DNA of 12,086 nt from Flammeovirgaceae bacterium UBA5008 (GTDB taxonomy: Bacteria; Bacteroidota; Bacteroidia; Cytophagales; Cyclobacteriaceae): positions 1 to 12,086 of the forward strand of contig DGYK01000021.1 of assembly GCA_002398365.1 (NCBI GenBank), read 5' to 3'. This document shows, one piece after another, positions 1 to 8,239 of this stretch. Under the pieces are notes generated by a model. It was not told where the DNA came from. It did not search any database and saw only the letters and a program-made list of their open reading frames with translations. The position numbers were made by a program, and so were the translations under genes. The first letter of the stretch is position 1; every line of letters starts with the position of its first letter.

Positions 1-39
1 TTAGAAGGCAGTTGCTCTATCCAGCTGAGCTACGAGACC
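1..39 (-). tRNA. tRNA-Arg(TCT), 5' half, cut by window edge
   Basis: Read on the minus strand from 39 down to 1, this is the 5' half of a class I tRNA: acceptor strand GGTCTCG, the TA linker, D stem GCTC/GAGC enclosing the AGCTGGATA loop, anticodon stem ACTGC and the loop CTTCTAA, in which the anticodon is TCT (complement at 3-5). That reads AGA arginine codons. The anticodon-stem 3' strand, variable loop, T arm and acceptor 3' strand lie beyond position 1, so integrity cannot be judged. It lies 85 bases downstream of tRNA-Ser on the same strand and is probably co-transcribed with it. Confidence 0.88.
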
Positions 40-49
40 TACTACTTGC

Positions 50-87
50 TGAAGCTTCTTCTGGCAGGTCAACAATCGGAAGCTTCA
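50..87. repeat. 9-bp inverted repeat in the tRNA-Ser/tRNA-Arg spacer
   Basis: TGAAGCTTC at 50-58 is the exact reverse complement of GAAGCTTCA at 79-87, leaving a 20-base loop. Each arm also contains the self-complementary octamer GAAGCTTC, so each can fold or dimerise alone. If the two tRNAs are on one transcript, this would form a hairpin in the spacer, which could aid processing of the precursor or act as a weak terminator or pause. There is no U-tract next to it, so an intrinsic terminator is not favoured. The function is inference; the repeat is seen directly. Confidence 0.45.
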
Positions 88-123
88 ATGACTTGATAAT
101 CGAAATTAACAGCCATTTAAGTT

Positions 124-213
<90 letters not shown>

Positions 214-231
214 GTGGAGCTAAAAAGAACG

Positions 232-260
232 CAAATATAAGCAGATTGCACTTATTACAA
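232..260 (-). promoter_or_regulatory. Bacteroidota-type promoter for the tRNA genes
   Basis: On the minus strand, TATATTTG (complement of 232-239) matches the Bacteroidota housekeeping -7 consensus TAnnTTTG perfectly. A TTG (complement of 258-260) lies 18 bases upstream of it and fits the -33 element at about the usual distance. Transcription would then start near 225, about a dozen bases before the mature 5' end of tRNA-Ser at 213, which is a sensible short tRNA leader. The match and spacing are seen directly; promoter activity is inferred from the known sigma-A-type consensus of this phylum. Confidence 0.65.
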
Positions 261-299
261 TCTCCTAATGCTAATTTTTGCGCCAATTATAGATTCAAT

Positions 300-626
300 C
301 TACTTTGATCTAAGCAATGTTCCTGTTAATGCGCTCAACCCTCCAACAATACCGCCCACCAATCCGGTCAATACAAAAGCATTGAGCGGCAGCAGTTTAT
401 TTATCTTTTCAGTTATAATGGATTGCGTAGCATGATCTAAATAATAGGCCATTCCAATCCATAAAAAGGAAGCTCCGACAAAACCGGCAGCAAATGATGG
501 CAGTGCTTTATTATCTATAAAGTAAGCAACAACACCTGCGCCAACAGCCAGTGTCCACCAGGGAAAGAACAATTGCAAGGCAAAACAAACAATGGCAGTT
601 ACTATGATTTGAATGATGAATTTCAT
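300..626 (-). CDS. small multi-pass membrane protein of unknown function
   Basis: This encodes a 108-residue, very hydrophobic protein. Hydrophobic stretches at roughly residues 3-37 (probably two helices split by the FPWW turn near 21-24), 43-62 and 82-104 suggest about four membrane passes. The last contains a glycine-rich TGLVGGIVGG helix, and the C-terminus is short and basic (LLRSK). I recognise no catalytic motif and assign no function; small inner-membrane proteins of this general look are common in Bacteroidota. The ATG overlaps the TGA of the upstream acylase gene in an ATGA junction (623-626), so the two are almost certainly on one transcript and translationally coupled. No convincing terminator hairpin follows its stop; the tRNA promoter begins about 40 bases downstream. 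Confidence 0.75.
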   Translation of the reverse strand: MKFIIQIIVTAIVCFALQLFFPWWTLAVGAGVVAYFIDNKALPSFAAGFVGASFLWIGMAYYLDHATQSIITEKINKLLPLNAFVLTGLVGGIVGGLSALTGTLLRSK

Positions 627-3055
627 TTTGAAGCAGGGTTTAAAGTGATGGTTGCCAGTTCTTTTCCTTTCATTTTAGCGATATCAGAGGTAAAGGTAAA
701 CTTGAGGTATTTACCCTGTGTCCACAAATTCAATAAGTTATTGTAGTAGGGACTTCCGGGGTTTCCTGATTGCCCTCCCGGATAAACGCCCCAGGCATTG
801 ATTCCATTTTTTTCCAGACTTACCACCATGCGCCAGCTAGGGCCGTGGGTTTTGGAGTGTGCATTGACGATACTGCTGTTTCCTCCATGCTCAATATTGT
901 AACTAAAGGCTTTTTGTTTCAGTAAATGATTGACAATGGCATCTTTATAACTTGCCCAGCGAGGATTCGCATTTTTTTCTTTTTTCCATTTTGAAATCAC
1001 GCCAACCGCTTCATCAAATGATTTACGAATGATTTCTTTCACAGTCTCTTTTTCAGGTGTGTTCTTACTATCAAAGAATGATAGCTCAGGTTGTTCTTTC
1101 ATTAATTTGATGGTAAGGTAGGTTGATGGCCAGGGGAGGGCCACTTTGTTGTCTTCAAATTCATCCCACACCATTGGCACAAATGCCCGTATCCAGGCTT
1201 CATAGTAGGAAGCACCTTCCGAATCGATTTCATTTTTATAATCCCAAGCCTTTAAAATCTGATATGCTTCAAGGGCATCGCCTCTTAGATTGGTGGTATC
1301 TAAATTCAAAAGAAAAGTCGGCAGGCTTTCAGAAGCTTTCAGGTTAAAGTTATCTAACTGGAGGTTCATTAAATCTTCGGGTGTTCCTTTGGTTAAGCTG
1401 CTTAAAACTTGATTGATTCTTCTGTTTCGATAAGCCTCCCAGTTACTGGCTTGCACGTAATAAGGATAGGTGGCATCTGCCGGAAACTGATTGGCTGAGC
1501 TGACAAATCCACGAGCCGGGTTTTTATCCATCACATTTTGATCGTTGGGGATAAATGTTTGCCAATCACTGGAAGACTTTGTTCCATCCAGAATGAATTT
1601 TCCCTCGTTTTTCCTGCGTATAGGATACTTCCCTTGGATCCGCATCGCGATATCTCCATTGACACAGGCAAAGACAAAGTTCTGAGCCGGAGAGCTGTAG
1701 TGATTTAAAGCATCCATATAGTCGGCATGGTTTTTCGCTCGATTCAGTTTGTAGAAAGTAATCACTTCTTCGGAGGGATCATGTGCAATCCAGCGATACG
1801 CAAAATGACTTTTCTCATTTGCTCCATGAAAAGAACTGTCATACACAACGGGCCCCTGATGAGTGTAAGTAACTGTGTCATAATAGATAGCCTCACCCTT
1901 TATCTTGATTTCTTCAATTCGCTTTTTAGTTGCTACCCAATTGCCGTCCAGTTTGTATTCCTTTTTTGAATTGTCTTTAAATTCGATCTGAAACCAATCA
2001 ACTAAGTCACGTTGCGCGTTGGTTACGCCCCAGGCAATTGAATCATTAAATCCGCTGATGATGCTAGGCGCGCCCGGCAAAGATGCCCCCATAGAATTAA
2101 TGCCTGGCCCTGCCAAATGGACGATATACCAGATGGAGGGGAGATTGAGTTCTAAATGGGGATCATTGCACAAGATGGGTGACCCGGTAACTGTCTTAGT
2201 GCCACTTACTGCCCAGTTGTTACTTCCAATATCCGGAGGTGATTTTTCAAAAGGTTTAACATGAACAAGTTGTGTGGGGATTGCCAATTCAGCCGAATCG
2301 ATTTTTTGTGGCTTAAAATCCCATTGGTTGGTTCGGTCAACAATAGGATCGGCCACACCTTCGTTATCCGGAAACAAAAGCTCGATCGTTTCCTTTCCAA
2401 ACAATTTCAATGCGTTGGTCATCTCCAGATCGCGTTCTCCGGTATTTAAGGTTTTGGCCATATACTTTAAGAGATAGGCGCTTTTTAAGTTAGTCCATGG
2501 CTCTGGTTCATAGCCAAGTAGCTTGTATTCAATGGGTAAGGAAGCCGCATCCAATGATTGGATATATGCATTGACGCCTTCGGTATAACTGTCTACCATC
2601 TTCTTGGCGATGGGGTTGCTCTCCATCGACTTGACGGAGACTTCTGCGGCATAACCCATTCCTAACCTCCGCTGGGTTCGATCAAAATCCAATGCCACCT
2701 TGCCAATAATTTCGCTGATACGACCTGCGGCTGCGTGTGTTTGAAACTCCATTTGCCACAGACGATTTTTGGCTGTGATAAAACCCTGCGCCCGAAAAAG
2801 ATCCTCCTCATTATTGGCATAGATATGTGGGATGAGCGCATTATCGTAAACAATGGTTACTTTATCCTTGATACAAGGGATTGACAGCGACTTGGAATCT
2901 TGTGAGGAGGTTTGTGCATTTTGCCAGAACCCCTGAAAGGGACTAAGGAACTTACCCAGCGGAGGAATAGGTGATCCAAAGTTATGACTCGTATCTAAAA
3001 AATAAACGAGTGAAATGGTAAGAGCCAATGCCAAAACGACCTTAATAATTTTCAT
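623..3055 (-). CDS. penicillin acylase (S45) family Ntn-hydrolase
   Basis: This encodes an 810-residue amidohydrolase precursor of peptidase family S45, whose members hydrolyse amide bonds of penicillins, acyl-homoserine lactones or other acylated amines. A hydrophobic N-terminal segment (residues about 4-20, no lipobox cysteine) should export or anchor it to the periplasmic face. The A-chain region runs from about 60 to 240. S278 in the GSNNW motif is the expected N-terminal nucleophile exposed by autocatalytic removal of the linker, and NDPH (297-300) follows as in the family. N522 in SANQ and the arginines of YRNRRI (542-547) match the oxyanion-hole and conserved-arginine region. GQSGNPGSPYY (761-771) is the typical C-terminal signature. 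Length is normal and the gene is intact. The ATG start is directly followed by the signal segment. Substrate cannot be read from the sequence; quorum-signal acylase activity is possible but unsupported here. Confidence 0.93.
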   Translation of the reverse strand: MKIIKVVLALALTISLVYFLDTSHNFGSPIPPLGKFLSPFQGFWQNAQTSSQDSKSLSIPCIKDKVTIVYDNALIPHIYANNEEDLFRAQGFITAKNRLWQMEFQTHAAAGRISEIIGKVALDFDRTQRRLGMGYAAEVSVKSMESNPIAKKMVDSYTEGVNAYIQSLDAASLPIEYKLLGYEPEPWTNLKSAYLLKYMAKTLNTGERDLEMTNALKLFGKETIELLFPDNEGVADPIVDRTNQWDFKPQKIDSAELAIPTQLVHVKPFEKSPPDIGSNNWAVSGTKTVTGSPILCNDPHLELNLPSIWYIVHLAGPGINSMGASLPGAPSIISGFNDSIAWGVTNAQRDLVDWFQIEFKDNSKKEYKLDGNWVATKKRIEEIKIKGEAIYYDTVTYTHQGPVVYDSSFHGANEKSHFAYRWIAHDPSEEVITFYKLNRAKNHADYMDALNHYSSPAQNFVFACVNGDIAMRIQGKYPIRRKNEGKFILDGTKSSSDWQTFIPNDQNVMDKNPARGFVSSANQFPADATYPYYVQASNWEAYRNRRINQVLSSLTKGTPEDLMNLQLDNFNLKASESLPTFLLNLDTTNLRGDALEAYQILKAWDYKNEIDSEGASYYEAWIRAFVPMVWDEFEDNKVALPWPSTYLTIKLMKEQPELSFFDSKNTPEKETVKEIIRKSFDEAVGVISKWKKEKNANPRWASYKDAIVNHLLKQKAFSYNIEHGGNSSIVNAHSKTHGPSWRMVVSLEKNGINAWGVYPGGQSGNPGSPYYNNLLNLWTQGKYLKFTFTSDIAKMKGKELATITLNPASK

Positions 3056-3110
3056 GAGTTGTAGATATTTTTCCTAATTTTCGCAATAATTTGCAATTAA
3101 AGAAGTAATT
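3056..3110. promoter_or_regulatory. divergent intergenic region between acylase and export operon
   Basis: These 55 AT-rich bases separate two divergent units, so at least one promoter should lie here or within the early codons. I found no good TAnnTTTG with a correctly spaced TTG on either strand; the nearest partial matches (TAATTTTC at 3075-3082, TAATTTG at 3087-3093) lack a properly placed -33 element. AGAAG at 3101-3105 may serve as a weak ribosome binding site for the GTG at 3111. The promoter role is inferred from gene arrangement, not from a recognised motif. Confidence 0.35.
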
Positions 3111-3989
3111 GTGGTAAAGAAATACTTTTCTCCCGTCATAAATCAAATCCGTTTTGTATTCGGTTTTAATAAAATAGATAAAGGAGCTTTTCAACTTTGC
3201 GTTAGAACAATTGCTTTTCTATTGTCATTGCTGATTGTTTCTTGTGTTCCGAATAGAAAAATAACGTATCTACAAAAAGATGATCTAAACAAAAGAACAT
3301 TTAAGAGGGATACAGTTCTTCGCACCCATTCACTCATATTTAACGAATACAAAATTCAACCATTGGATATGGTGAGTATTAATTTCGAGACATTGAGTGA
3401 CGAAAATGATTCATTCAATTTTCTTACCAAACTTTCACCTCAAAATCGAACAACTGGTGCTGGTGTGAACGGCATGATTCAAAATGGAATTTTTGTGAAT
3501 TCAGAAGGTAATGTAGAGTATGCAGTACTCGGTAAAATAAAATTAGCGGGTCTAACAATTTTTCAGGCGCAAGATAAAATCAAAGAAGTAGCATCTAAAT
3601 ATATCCCCGATGTGATTGTCAGAGTACGTATGTTGAATTTTCGATTTACTGTTTTAGGAGAAGTAAATGGAGAAAATACTGTTGTGTCCTTAAATCCGCG
3701 AGTAACCTTAATGGAAGCTATTGGTTTGGCAGGGGGGCTTTCTGAATTAGCAGATCGAAGTGCCGTAAAAATTGTACGCCAGAATGGTAATATTACAGAA
3801 GTATTTTATGTGAATTTGCTCGATGAGAATTTTATTGAATCACCCTATTACTATGTCCAGCAAAACGATTTGATAATTGTTCCTCCATTGAAGCAAAGAA
3901 CCTTTCGGAAATACTTTACTTCTAATTTAGGGATAATCACATCTGCTATTTCTTTTGGACTCTTAATCTACACCCTTAGCAATAAATAA
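3111..3989 (+). CDS. Wza-type outer-membrane polysaccharide export lipoprotein
   Basis: This encodes a 292-residue protein of the polysaccharide biosynthesis/export (Poly_export plus SLBB) family, which forms the outer-membrane or periplasmic conduit for capsule and exopolysaccharide. A hydrophobic stretch ending in LIVSC (41-45) is a lipobox with acylated C45. The export domain spans about 74-173, beginning at YKIQPLDMVSINF, and the SLBB-like domain about 175-258 (LGEVNGEN, LMEAIGLAGGL, QQNDLIIVPP). A C-terminal membrane helix at about 272-290 is typical of Bacteroidota homologues. The only canonical-type start between the upstream stop (3087-3089) and the lipobox region is GTG at 3111, which gives an unusually long 44-residue signal region; a later TTG or a rarer start nearer 3180-3220 is possible. 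It stands first in the polysaccharide operon, two bases before the Wzc-like gene. Confidence 0.9.
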   Translation: MVKKYFSPVINQIRFVFGFNKIDKGAFQLCVRTIAFLLSLLIVSCVPNRKITYLQKDDLNKRTFKRDTVLRTHSLIFNEYKIQPLDMVSINFETLSDENDSFNFLTKLSPQNRTTGAGVNGMIQNGIFVNSEGNVEYAVLGKIKLAGLTIFQAQDKIKEVASKYIPDVIVRVRMLNFRFTVLGEVNGENTVVSLNPRVTLMEAIGLAGGLSELADRSAVKIVRQNGNITEVFYVNLLDENFIESPYYYVQQNDLIIVPPLKQRTFRKYFTSNLGIITSAISFGLLIYTLSNK

Positions 3990-3991
3990 CC

Positions 3992-6373
3992 TTGGTCTAC
4001 CCCAGCGATACCGAATCAGAATTGCCAGCAGTCAAATCGAATGCACTTAACATTAAACGTGTTATTGCAAGAGTTATTCGATTTTGGTATCTGATTTTAA
4101 TCTCCGTTATACTATCTCTTGCGGTGGCATATGTGATTAATCGATACAGTAATCGAATATATGAAGTAAGCGCTTCCATCATCATAAAAGAGAACGAAGA
4201 AAGTGCGGGTGCTAAATTTTTATACAATAATGAACTAGTAAATCCTTATCGAAATTTTTACAATGAAATTTATATTATGAAATCGTATCCACTTCTTCAA
4301 GAGGTGGTTGAAGGCCTTCATTTTGGTGTTTCTTTGCACCGTGAGGGGGATATTAAAACAACTGAATTTTATGATCCAAAGTTTCCCGTTCAATTTGAAT
4401 TAGTTGCTGGCAAGGGTCGACCATTAGTATTTACGATTACTTCTGAAATCACCTATTCACTTTCGTATGATGATATGTCAAAAGGAGAAACAAGCAAAAG
4501 TTTTTCTGATTTAGCATTTGATCAGCCCGTAAAAATAAACGGGTTTACATTATTGGTAAAAAAGACGGGTGATATAAAGAACCATTTATTGAAACCCTAT
4601 CAAGTAATATTTCAGGATTCTTATCAACTAGCAAAAAAATACTCGGATAAGTTAAAGGTAACATGGGCCGAACCGGGAGCTTCAGTGGTAAACCTTAAAG
4701 TTCAGGGAGAAGTTATTCAGAAAGAAATTGATTTTTTGAATCGATTTATTGAACGCTATCAAATATACGATGTGGATAAGAAGAATAAGGTATCAAAAAT
4801 GGCGATGCGTTTTTTAGATGCTCAATTGGTTGTTATTGGTGATTCTCTCCGTTTATATGAAGATCAGGTTGAGATGTTCAAGCGAAAGAACATTACTACG
4901 AATATGAGTGAAGAGACTTCACGGCTCTATCAAAAGTTACTGGGATTGGAAGATCAGAAGTTCCAATATAAGCTGCTCGACAATTATTATAATTATGTTT
5001 CTGATTTGCTGAAGGTAGACCAATACGATGGAATATTTACACCCTCTAGCGTTGGTATAACAGATAATATAATTTCACAATTGATTACTCAGCTAATAGA
5101 TGAACAAACTCAAGTAAGCTTATACAAAAGTAATTCCAACCGTGGAGTTGATAACTTAGAGAATAACCCTGCACTTCAATCTAAATTGTTGCGTATTTCA
5201 CTTTTAAAAAAGGACATCTTAAAAACGATCGACAATAGTCGAAGGACACAAATCATTAATACAAAGTTTATCAATGATCAAATTAAGACAGTCGAGGATC
5301 AACTTCGCAAATTACCCCGAACTGAAAGGGAATTGATTTCTATTCAAAGAAATTATTCATTGAAGGAAAACCTTTACGTGTTTTTATTACAGAAGCGCAC
5401 AGAGGCTGGCTTATCTGAGGCGTCAACCACATCTGATATTGTCATTGTAAACCCGCCTATGGCAGGAAGCTCAATTGCACCAAAAGTAAGTTTAAATTAC
5501 CTGATTGCTTTTCTGCTTGGATTGATTTTGCCCATTGGCATACTGGTGATTTTTGAATTCGTTGATACTAAAATTCAGTCACGAGAAGATATTGAAGCAT
5601 ATACGAGCGTTCCGGTTATTGGGGGTATTGGCCATAATCCACAAAGTAGTTCCCTTATTTTAGTTCATAAGCCTCGATCAGCGATGGCCGAATCTTTTAG
5701 AGCGCTTCGGTCGAATCTTAGTTATTTTACGGAGAACAAGGACCACCAAATTTTTATGATAACTTCATCTATCCCAGGTGAAGGAAAGTCCTTTACTACC
5801 ATCAATCTAGCTTCTGCCTTCGCATTGGCGGGAAAGAAAACTTTGATTATCGGTGCCGATTTGAGGAAACCAAAATTGTATGATGATCTGCAGTTAAATA
5901 ATGATCGCGGACTCAGTCAATATTTATCTTCTATGGCGTCATTAGAATCAGTTATTCAAACTTCATTAGTTGATAACTTATTTTTCATCAGTGGTGGGGC
6001 GGTCCCCCCAAATCCGAGTGAATTACTCCTCAAACCAATTATGGCAGAAATGCTAGCTAATCTAAAAAAGCAATTCGATTTCATTATACTAGATACTCCA
6101 CCTTTGGGATTAGTGACAGATGCATTCGTATTGGCACCATTGGTTGACCATACCTTGTTTGTTGTTCGGCAAGATTATACTCCACGCGCTGTACTTCAAT
6201 CATTGGAAGAATACTACCGAAGCGGAAAAATGAAGAATATCAGTATTCTATTCAATGACTTACGAAAGTCTGGGATGGGATATGGTTATGTGAATTATGG
6301 ATATAAGTATGGATATGGATATGGTTTCCGAGGCAAAAAGAAATCGGACAATCAAGGTTATTATACAGACTAA
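3992..6373 (+). CDS. Wzc-type polysaccharide co-polymerase / BY-family tyrosine autokinase
   Basis: This encodes a 793-residue inner-membrane protein that combines a Wzz-like chain-length domain with a cytoplasmic tyrosine kinase and works with the Wza partner encoded just upstream. Transmembrane helix 1 is about 32-50, the periplasmic region contains coiled-coil-like helices (about 240-450) and the GNVR-type segment LPRTERELISIQRNY (441-455), and helix 2 is about 502-523. The kinase domain has Walker A GEGKSFT (596-602), an A' motif LIIGADLRKP (618-627) and Walker B FDFIILDTPP (695-704). The tail from 761 is dense in tyrosines (GYGYVNYGYKYGYGYG and a final GYYTD), the expected autophosphorylation cluster. 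No ATG is available near the N-terminus: the frame opens after a stop at 3983-3985, and TTG at 3992 is the best start. No cognate phosphatase gene is in the window. Confidence 0.94.
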   Translation: MVYPSDTESELPAVKSNALNIKRVIARVIRFWYLILISVILSLAVAYVINRYSNRIYEVSASIIIKENEESAGAKFLYNNELVNPYRNFYNEIYIMKSYPLLQEVVEGLHFGVSLHREGDIKTTEFYDPKFPVQFELVAGKGRPLVFTITSEITYSLSYDDMSKGETSKSFSDLAFDQPVKINGFTLLVKKTGDIKNHLLKPYQVIFQDSYQLAKKYSDKLKVTWAEPGASVVNLKVQGEVIQKEIDFLNRFIERYQIYDVDKKNKVSKMAMRFLDAQLVVIGDSLRLYEDQVEMFKRKNITTNMSEETSRLYQKLLGLEDQKFQYKLLDNYYNYVSDLLKVDQYDGIFTPSSVGITDNIISQLITQLIDEQTQVSLYKSNSNRGVDNLENNPALQSKLLRISLLKKDILKTIDNSRRTQIINTKFINDQIKTVEDQLRKLPRTERELISIQRNYSLKENLYVFLLQKRTEAGLSEASTTSDIVIVNPPMAGSSIAPKVSLNYLIAFLLGLILPIGILVIFEFVDTKIQSREDIEAYTSVPVIGGIGHNPQSSSLILVHKPRSAMAESFRALRSNLSYFTENKDHQIFMITSSIPGEGKSFTTINLASAFALAGKKTLIIGADLRKPKLYDDLQLNNDRGLSQYLSSMASLESVIQTSLVDNLFFISGGAVPPNPSELLLKPIMAEMLANLKKQFDFIILDTPPLGLVTDAFVLAPLVDHTLFVVRQDYTPRAVLQSLEEYYRSGKMKNISILFNDLRKSGMGYGYVNYGYKYGYGYGFRGKKKSDNQGYYTD

Positions 6374-6387
6374 ATTGTAACTGAAGA

Positions 6388-7386
6388 ATGAGTTTAAAGG
6401 GTAAACGTGTGTTAGTAACTGGTGCAGATGGTTTTATTGGGAGCCATTTAGTTCAAACTCTTTTACAAGAAGGATGTAAAGTAAAGGTATTCGTATTTTA
6501 TAATTCATTTAATAGCTGGGGTTGGATTGACCATTTTCCAATCGATGAAAAAAAACAGATCGAGGTAATTAGTGGAGACATCCGTGACCCGAATGGAGTA
6601 AGGATTGCAATGCATAATGTGGATATCGTTTTTCATCTTGCAGCGTTAATTGCAATTCCTTTCAGTTATCATTCTCCAGATACCTACATTGACACAAATG
6701 TAAAAGGCACTCTAAATATAGTGCAAGCTGCTCGCGATTTAAGAGTAGAACGTGTGCTTGTAACCTCTACCTCGGAGGTGTACGGAACTGCGCGGTTTGT
6801 TCCTATTACTGAAGATCACCCCAAGCAGCCGCAATCACCCTATTCCGCATCGAAGATTGGGGCCGATAGTATTGCGGATTCATTTTACCGAAGCTTTGAA
6901 TTACCATTGACCATAGTTCGGCCATTTAATACGTATGGCCCAAGACAGTCGGCTAGAGCCGTCATTCCTACAATCATCACCCAGTTACTTACTGGAAAAG
7001 AAAAAATTGAACTTGGGGATACATCACCTACACGAGATCTCTTATTTGTAAAAGATACCTGTAGGGGATTTGTGGAAATTGCTAAGTCAAAGCGATTAAT
7101 TGGTGAAGAGGTAAATATTGCTACAGAATCTGAAATTTCAGTCGCTCAATTAGCACAAGAGCTAATCAATCAAATTAACCCAAGGGCAAAAATTGTATCC
7201 GATCAAAAGCGGTTGCGTCCAGCAAAAAGTGAAGTTTTTCGACTCTTTGGTTCACACCAAAAGCTAAAGGAAGCCACCGGTTGGCAACCTCAATATTCTT
7301 TGCGTCAAGGATTACAAGAAACGATAGAATGGTTTAGGCAGCCAGCAAATAGTAATCTATATAAGCCGGATATTTACAATATATAA
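6388..7386 (+). CDS. legB: LegB-like GDP-GlcNAc 4,6-dehydratase (extended SDR)
   Basis: This encodes a 332-residue extended short-chain dehydrogenase/reductase. The NAD(P)-binding motif TGADGFIG (11-18) is at the N-terminus. The active site has T128-S129-E130 in the TSTSEVYG segment, the arrangement of sugar 4,6-dehydratases, and Y152/K156 in the YSASK motif. The stretches YNSFNSWGW (38-46) and RPFNTYGPRQSARAVIPTII (178-197) are, from memory, hallmarks of the LegB group, the GDP-N-acetylglucosamine 4,6-dehydratase that opens the Campylobacter legionaminic acid pathway. The product would be a GDP-4-keto-6-deoxy sugar that an aminotransferase (LegC) uses next; no LegC is in the window. It begins 14 bases after the kinase stop, in the same operon. 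The neighbouring LegI-, LegF- and PtmE-like genes support this over a generic epimerase, though a UDP-linked substrate cannot be excluded. Confidence 0.87.
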   Translation: MSLKGKRVLVTGADGFIGSHLVQTLLQEGCKVKVFVFYNSFNSWGWIDHFPIDEKKQIEVISGDIRDPNGVRIAMHNVDIVFHLAALIAIPFSYHSPDTYIDTNVKGTLNIVQAARDLRVERVLVTSTSEVYGTARFVPITEDHPKQPQSPYSASKIGADSIADSFYRSFELPLTIVRPFNTYGPRQSARAVIPTIITQLLTGKEKIELGDTSPTRDLLFVKDTCRGFVEIAKSKRLIGEEVNIATESEISVAQLAQELINQINPRAKIVSDQKRLRPAKSEVFRLFGSHQKLKEATGWQPQYSLRQGLQETIEWFRQPANSNLYKPDIYNI

Positions 7387-7399
7387 CTTCTTTAATCAA

Positions 7400-8239
7400 A
7401 TGATGCGGATTGCTGTTGTAAGTTATTTTTATCCAGAAGCAATACCGTTTGTTACCCAATTGATTGATGCACTCCAAAGACAATTAGATCAAGATTTTGA
7501 ATTAATTGTATTTAATGATGGAGTTAAAGATGTGAAGCAGTATTTTCAAATTGATCCTATTCCAGTTTCATTTTATGAGTTGAGTGGTTCTATTGCATCA
7601 ATTCGTATTCTTTCGTTGCGTGTTTTAGCCCAATTAAAATTTGACGGATATGTATTTCTGGATGCGGATGATTCGATGTCAGAAAATCGGGTTGTCGTAG
7701 CTCGTGAACTGCTGACAAAACACGAAGTAGTTGTAAACGATTTGACTATCATAAATGAAAATGGGCATATTGAATTGCCTTCGATTTGGTCTTCCAGAAT
7801 AACTGAAGGATTTGAAGTCAATTCTTTTTTTCTTAATGACAAAAATATTGTTGGTTTAGGCAACACCTCAATTAAAAGAGCGGTGGCTTCAACCTTTCTT
7901 ACTAATCGACCCGTTATGGCACCTGATTGGTATATTTTTTATCAGATCTTAGAGAAGCGCAATTTGATAGCTATCTTTACTTCGCGTTGCCAAACGTGGT
8001 ATCGACAACACGACAGTAATATCGCAGGCATTCGATCTATTACCAAAGAGCGCATGGAGAAGGTTATTAAAGTGAAACAAATGCACTTCAGGGCATTGGA
8101 AGGAGAGGGATATAATTTTGACGATGAATTAAAAAAAACAGAAGCATGCTTGAAGCGAATGGAAAAATGGCATGAAATGAAAGTTAAGGTAGATGTAAAC
8201 CCTTTTTGGTGGGAAGAAACCAATTTTATTTATGAGTAA
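7400..8239 (+). CDS. GT2-like (GT-A fold) glycosyltransferase
   Basis: This encodes a 279-residue soluble protein resembling family 2 glycosyltransferases. The N-terminus (MRIAVVSYFYPE, then DFELIVFNDG at 32-41) follows the first beta strands of the GT-A fold. FDGYVFLDADDSM (81-93) carries the metal- and nucleotide-sugar-binding acidic motif (D88, D90, D91). PDW (175-177) could provide the catalytic acid region, and WYRQHDSNIAG (200-210) matches the late YRxH..N.xG signature of GT2 enzymes. There is no membrane segment. Two adjacent ATGs at 7400 and 7403 could start it. Its stop overlaps the following synthase gene by 8 bases. Placed between the LegB- and LegI-like genes, it probably adds a sugar to the repeat unit; donor and acceptor cannot be read, and it may or may not be the nonulosonate transferase. 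Confidence 0.75.
   Translation: MMRIAVVSYFYPEAIPFVTQLIDALQRQLDQDFELIVFNDGVKDVKQYFQIDPIPVSFYELSGSIASIRILSLRVLAQLKFDGYVFLDADDSMSENRVVVARELLTKHEVVVNDLTIINENGHIELPSIWSSRITEGFEVNSFFLNDKNIVGLGNTSIKRAVASTFLTNRPVMAPDWYIFYQILEKRNLIAIFTSRCQTWYRQHDSNIAGIRSITKERMEKVIKVKQMHFRALEGEGYNFDDELKKTEACLKRMEKWHEMKVKVDVNPFWWEETNFIYE

Noticed and set aside
1123..2853. Several short open frames of 60-80 codons inside the acylase gene, both strands
   Set aside because: The acylase frame is intact with all expected motifs; these frames overlap it and show nothing of their own.
6274..6340. Tandem-repeat-like DNA (GGATATGG units) near the end of the kinase gene
   Set aside because: It is explained by the coding of the Gly-Tyr-rich phosphorylation tail typical of BY-kinases, not by an independent repeat element.
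7573..8223. Two minus-strand open frames opposite the glycosyltransferase
   Set aside because: Both lie wholly within the glycosyltransferase gene on the opposite strand, and their translations show no family features.
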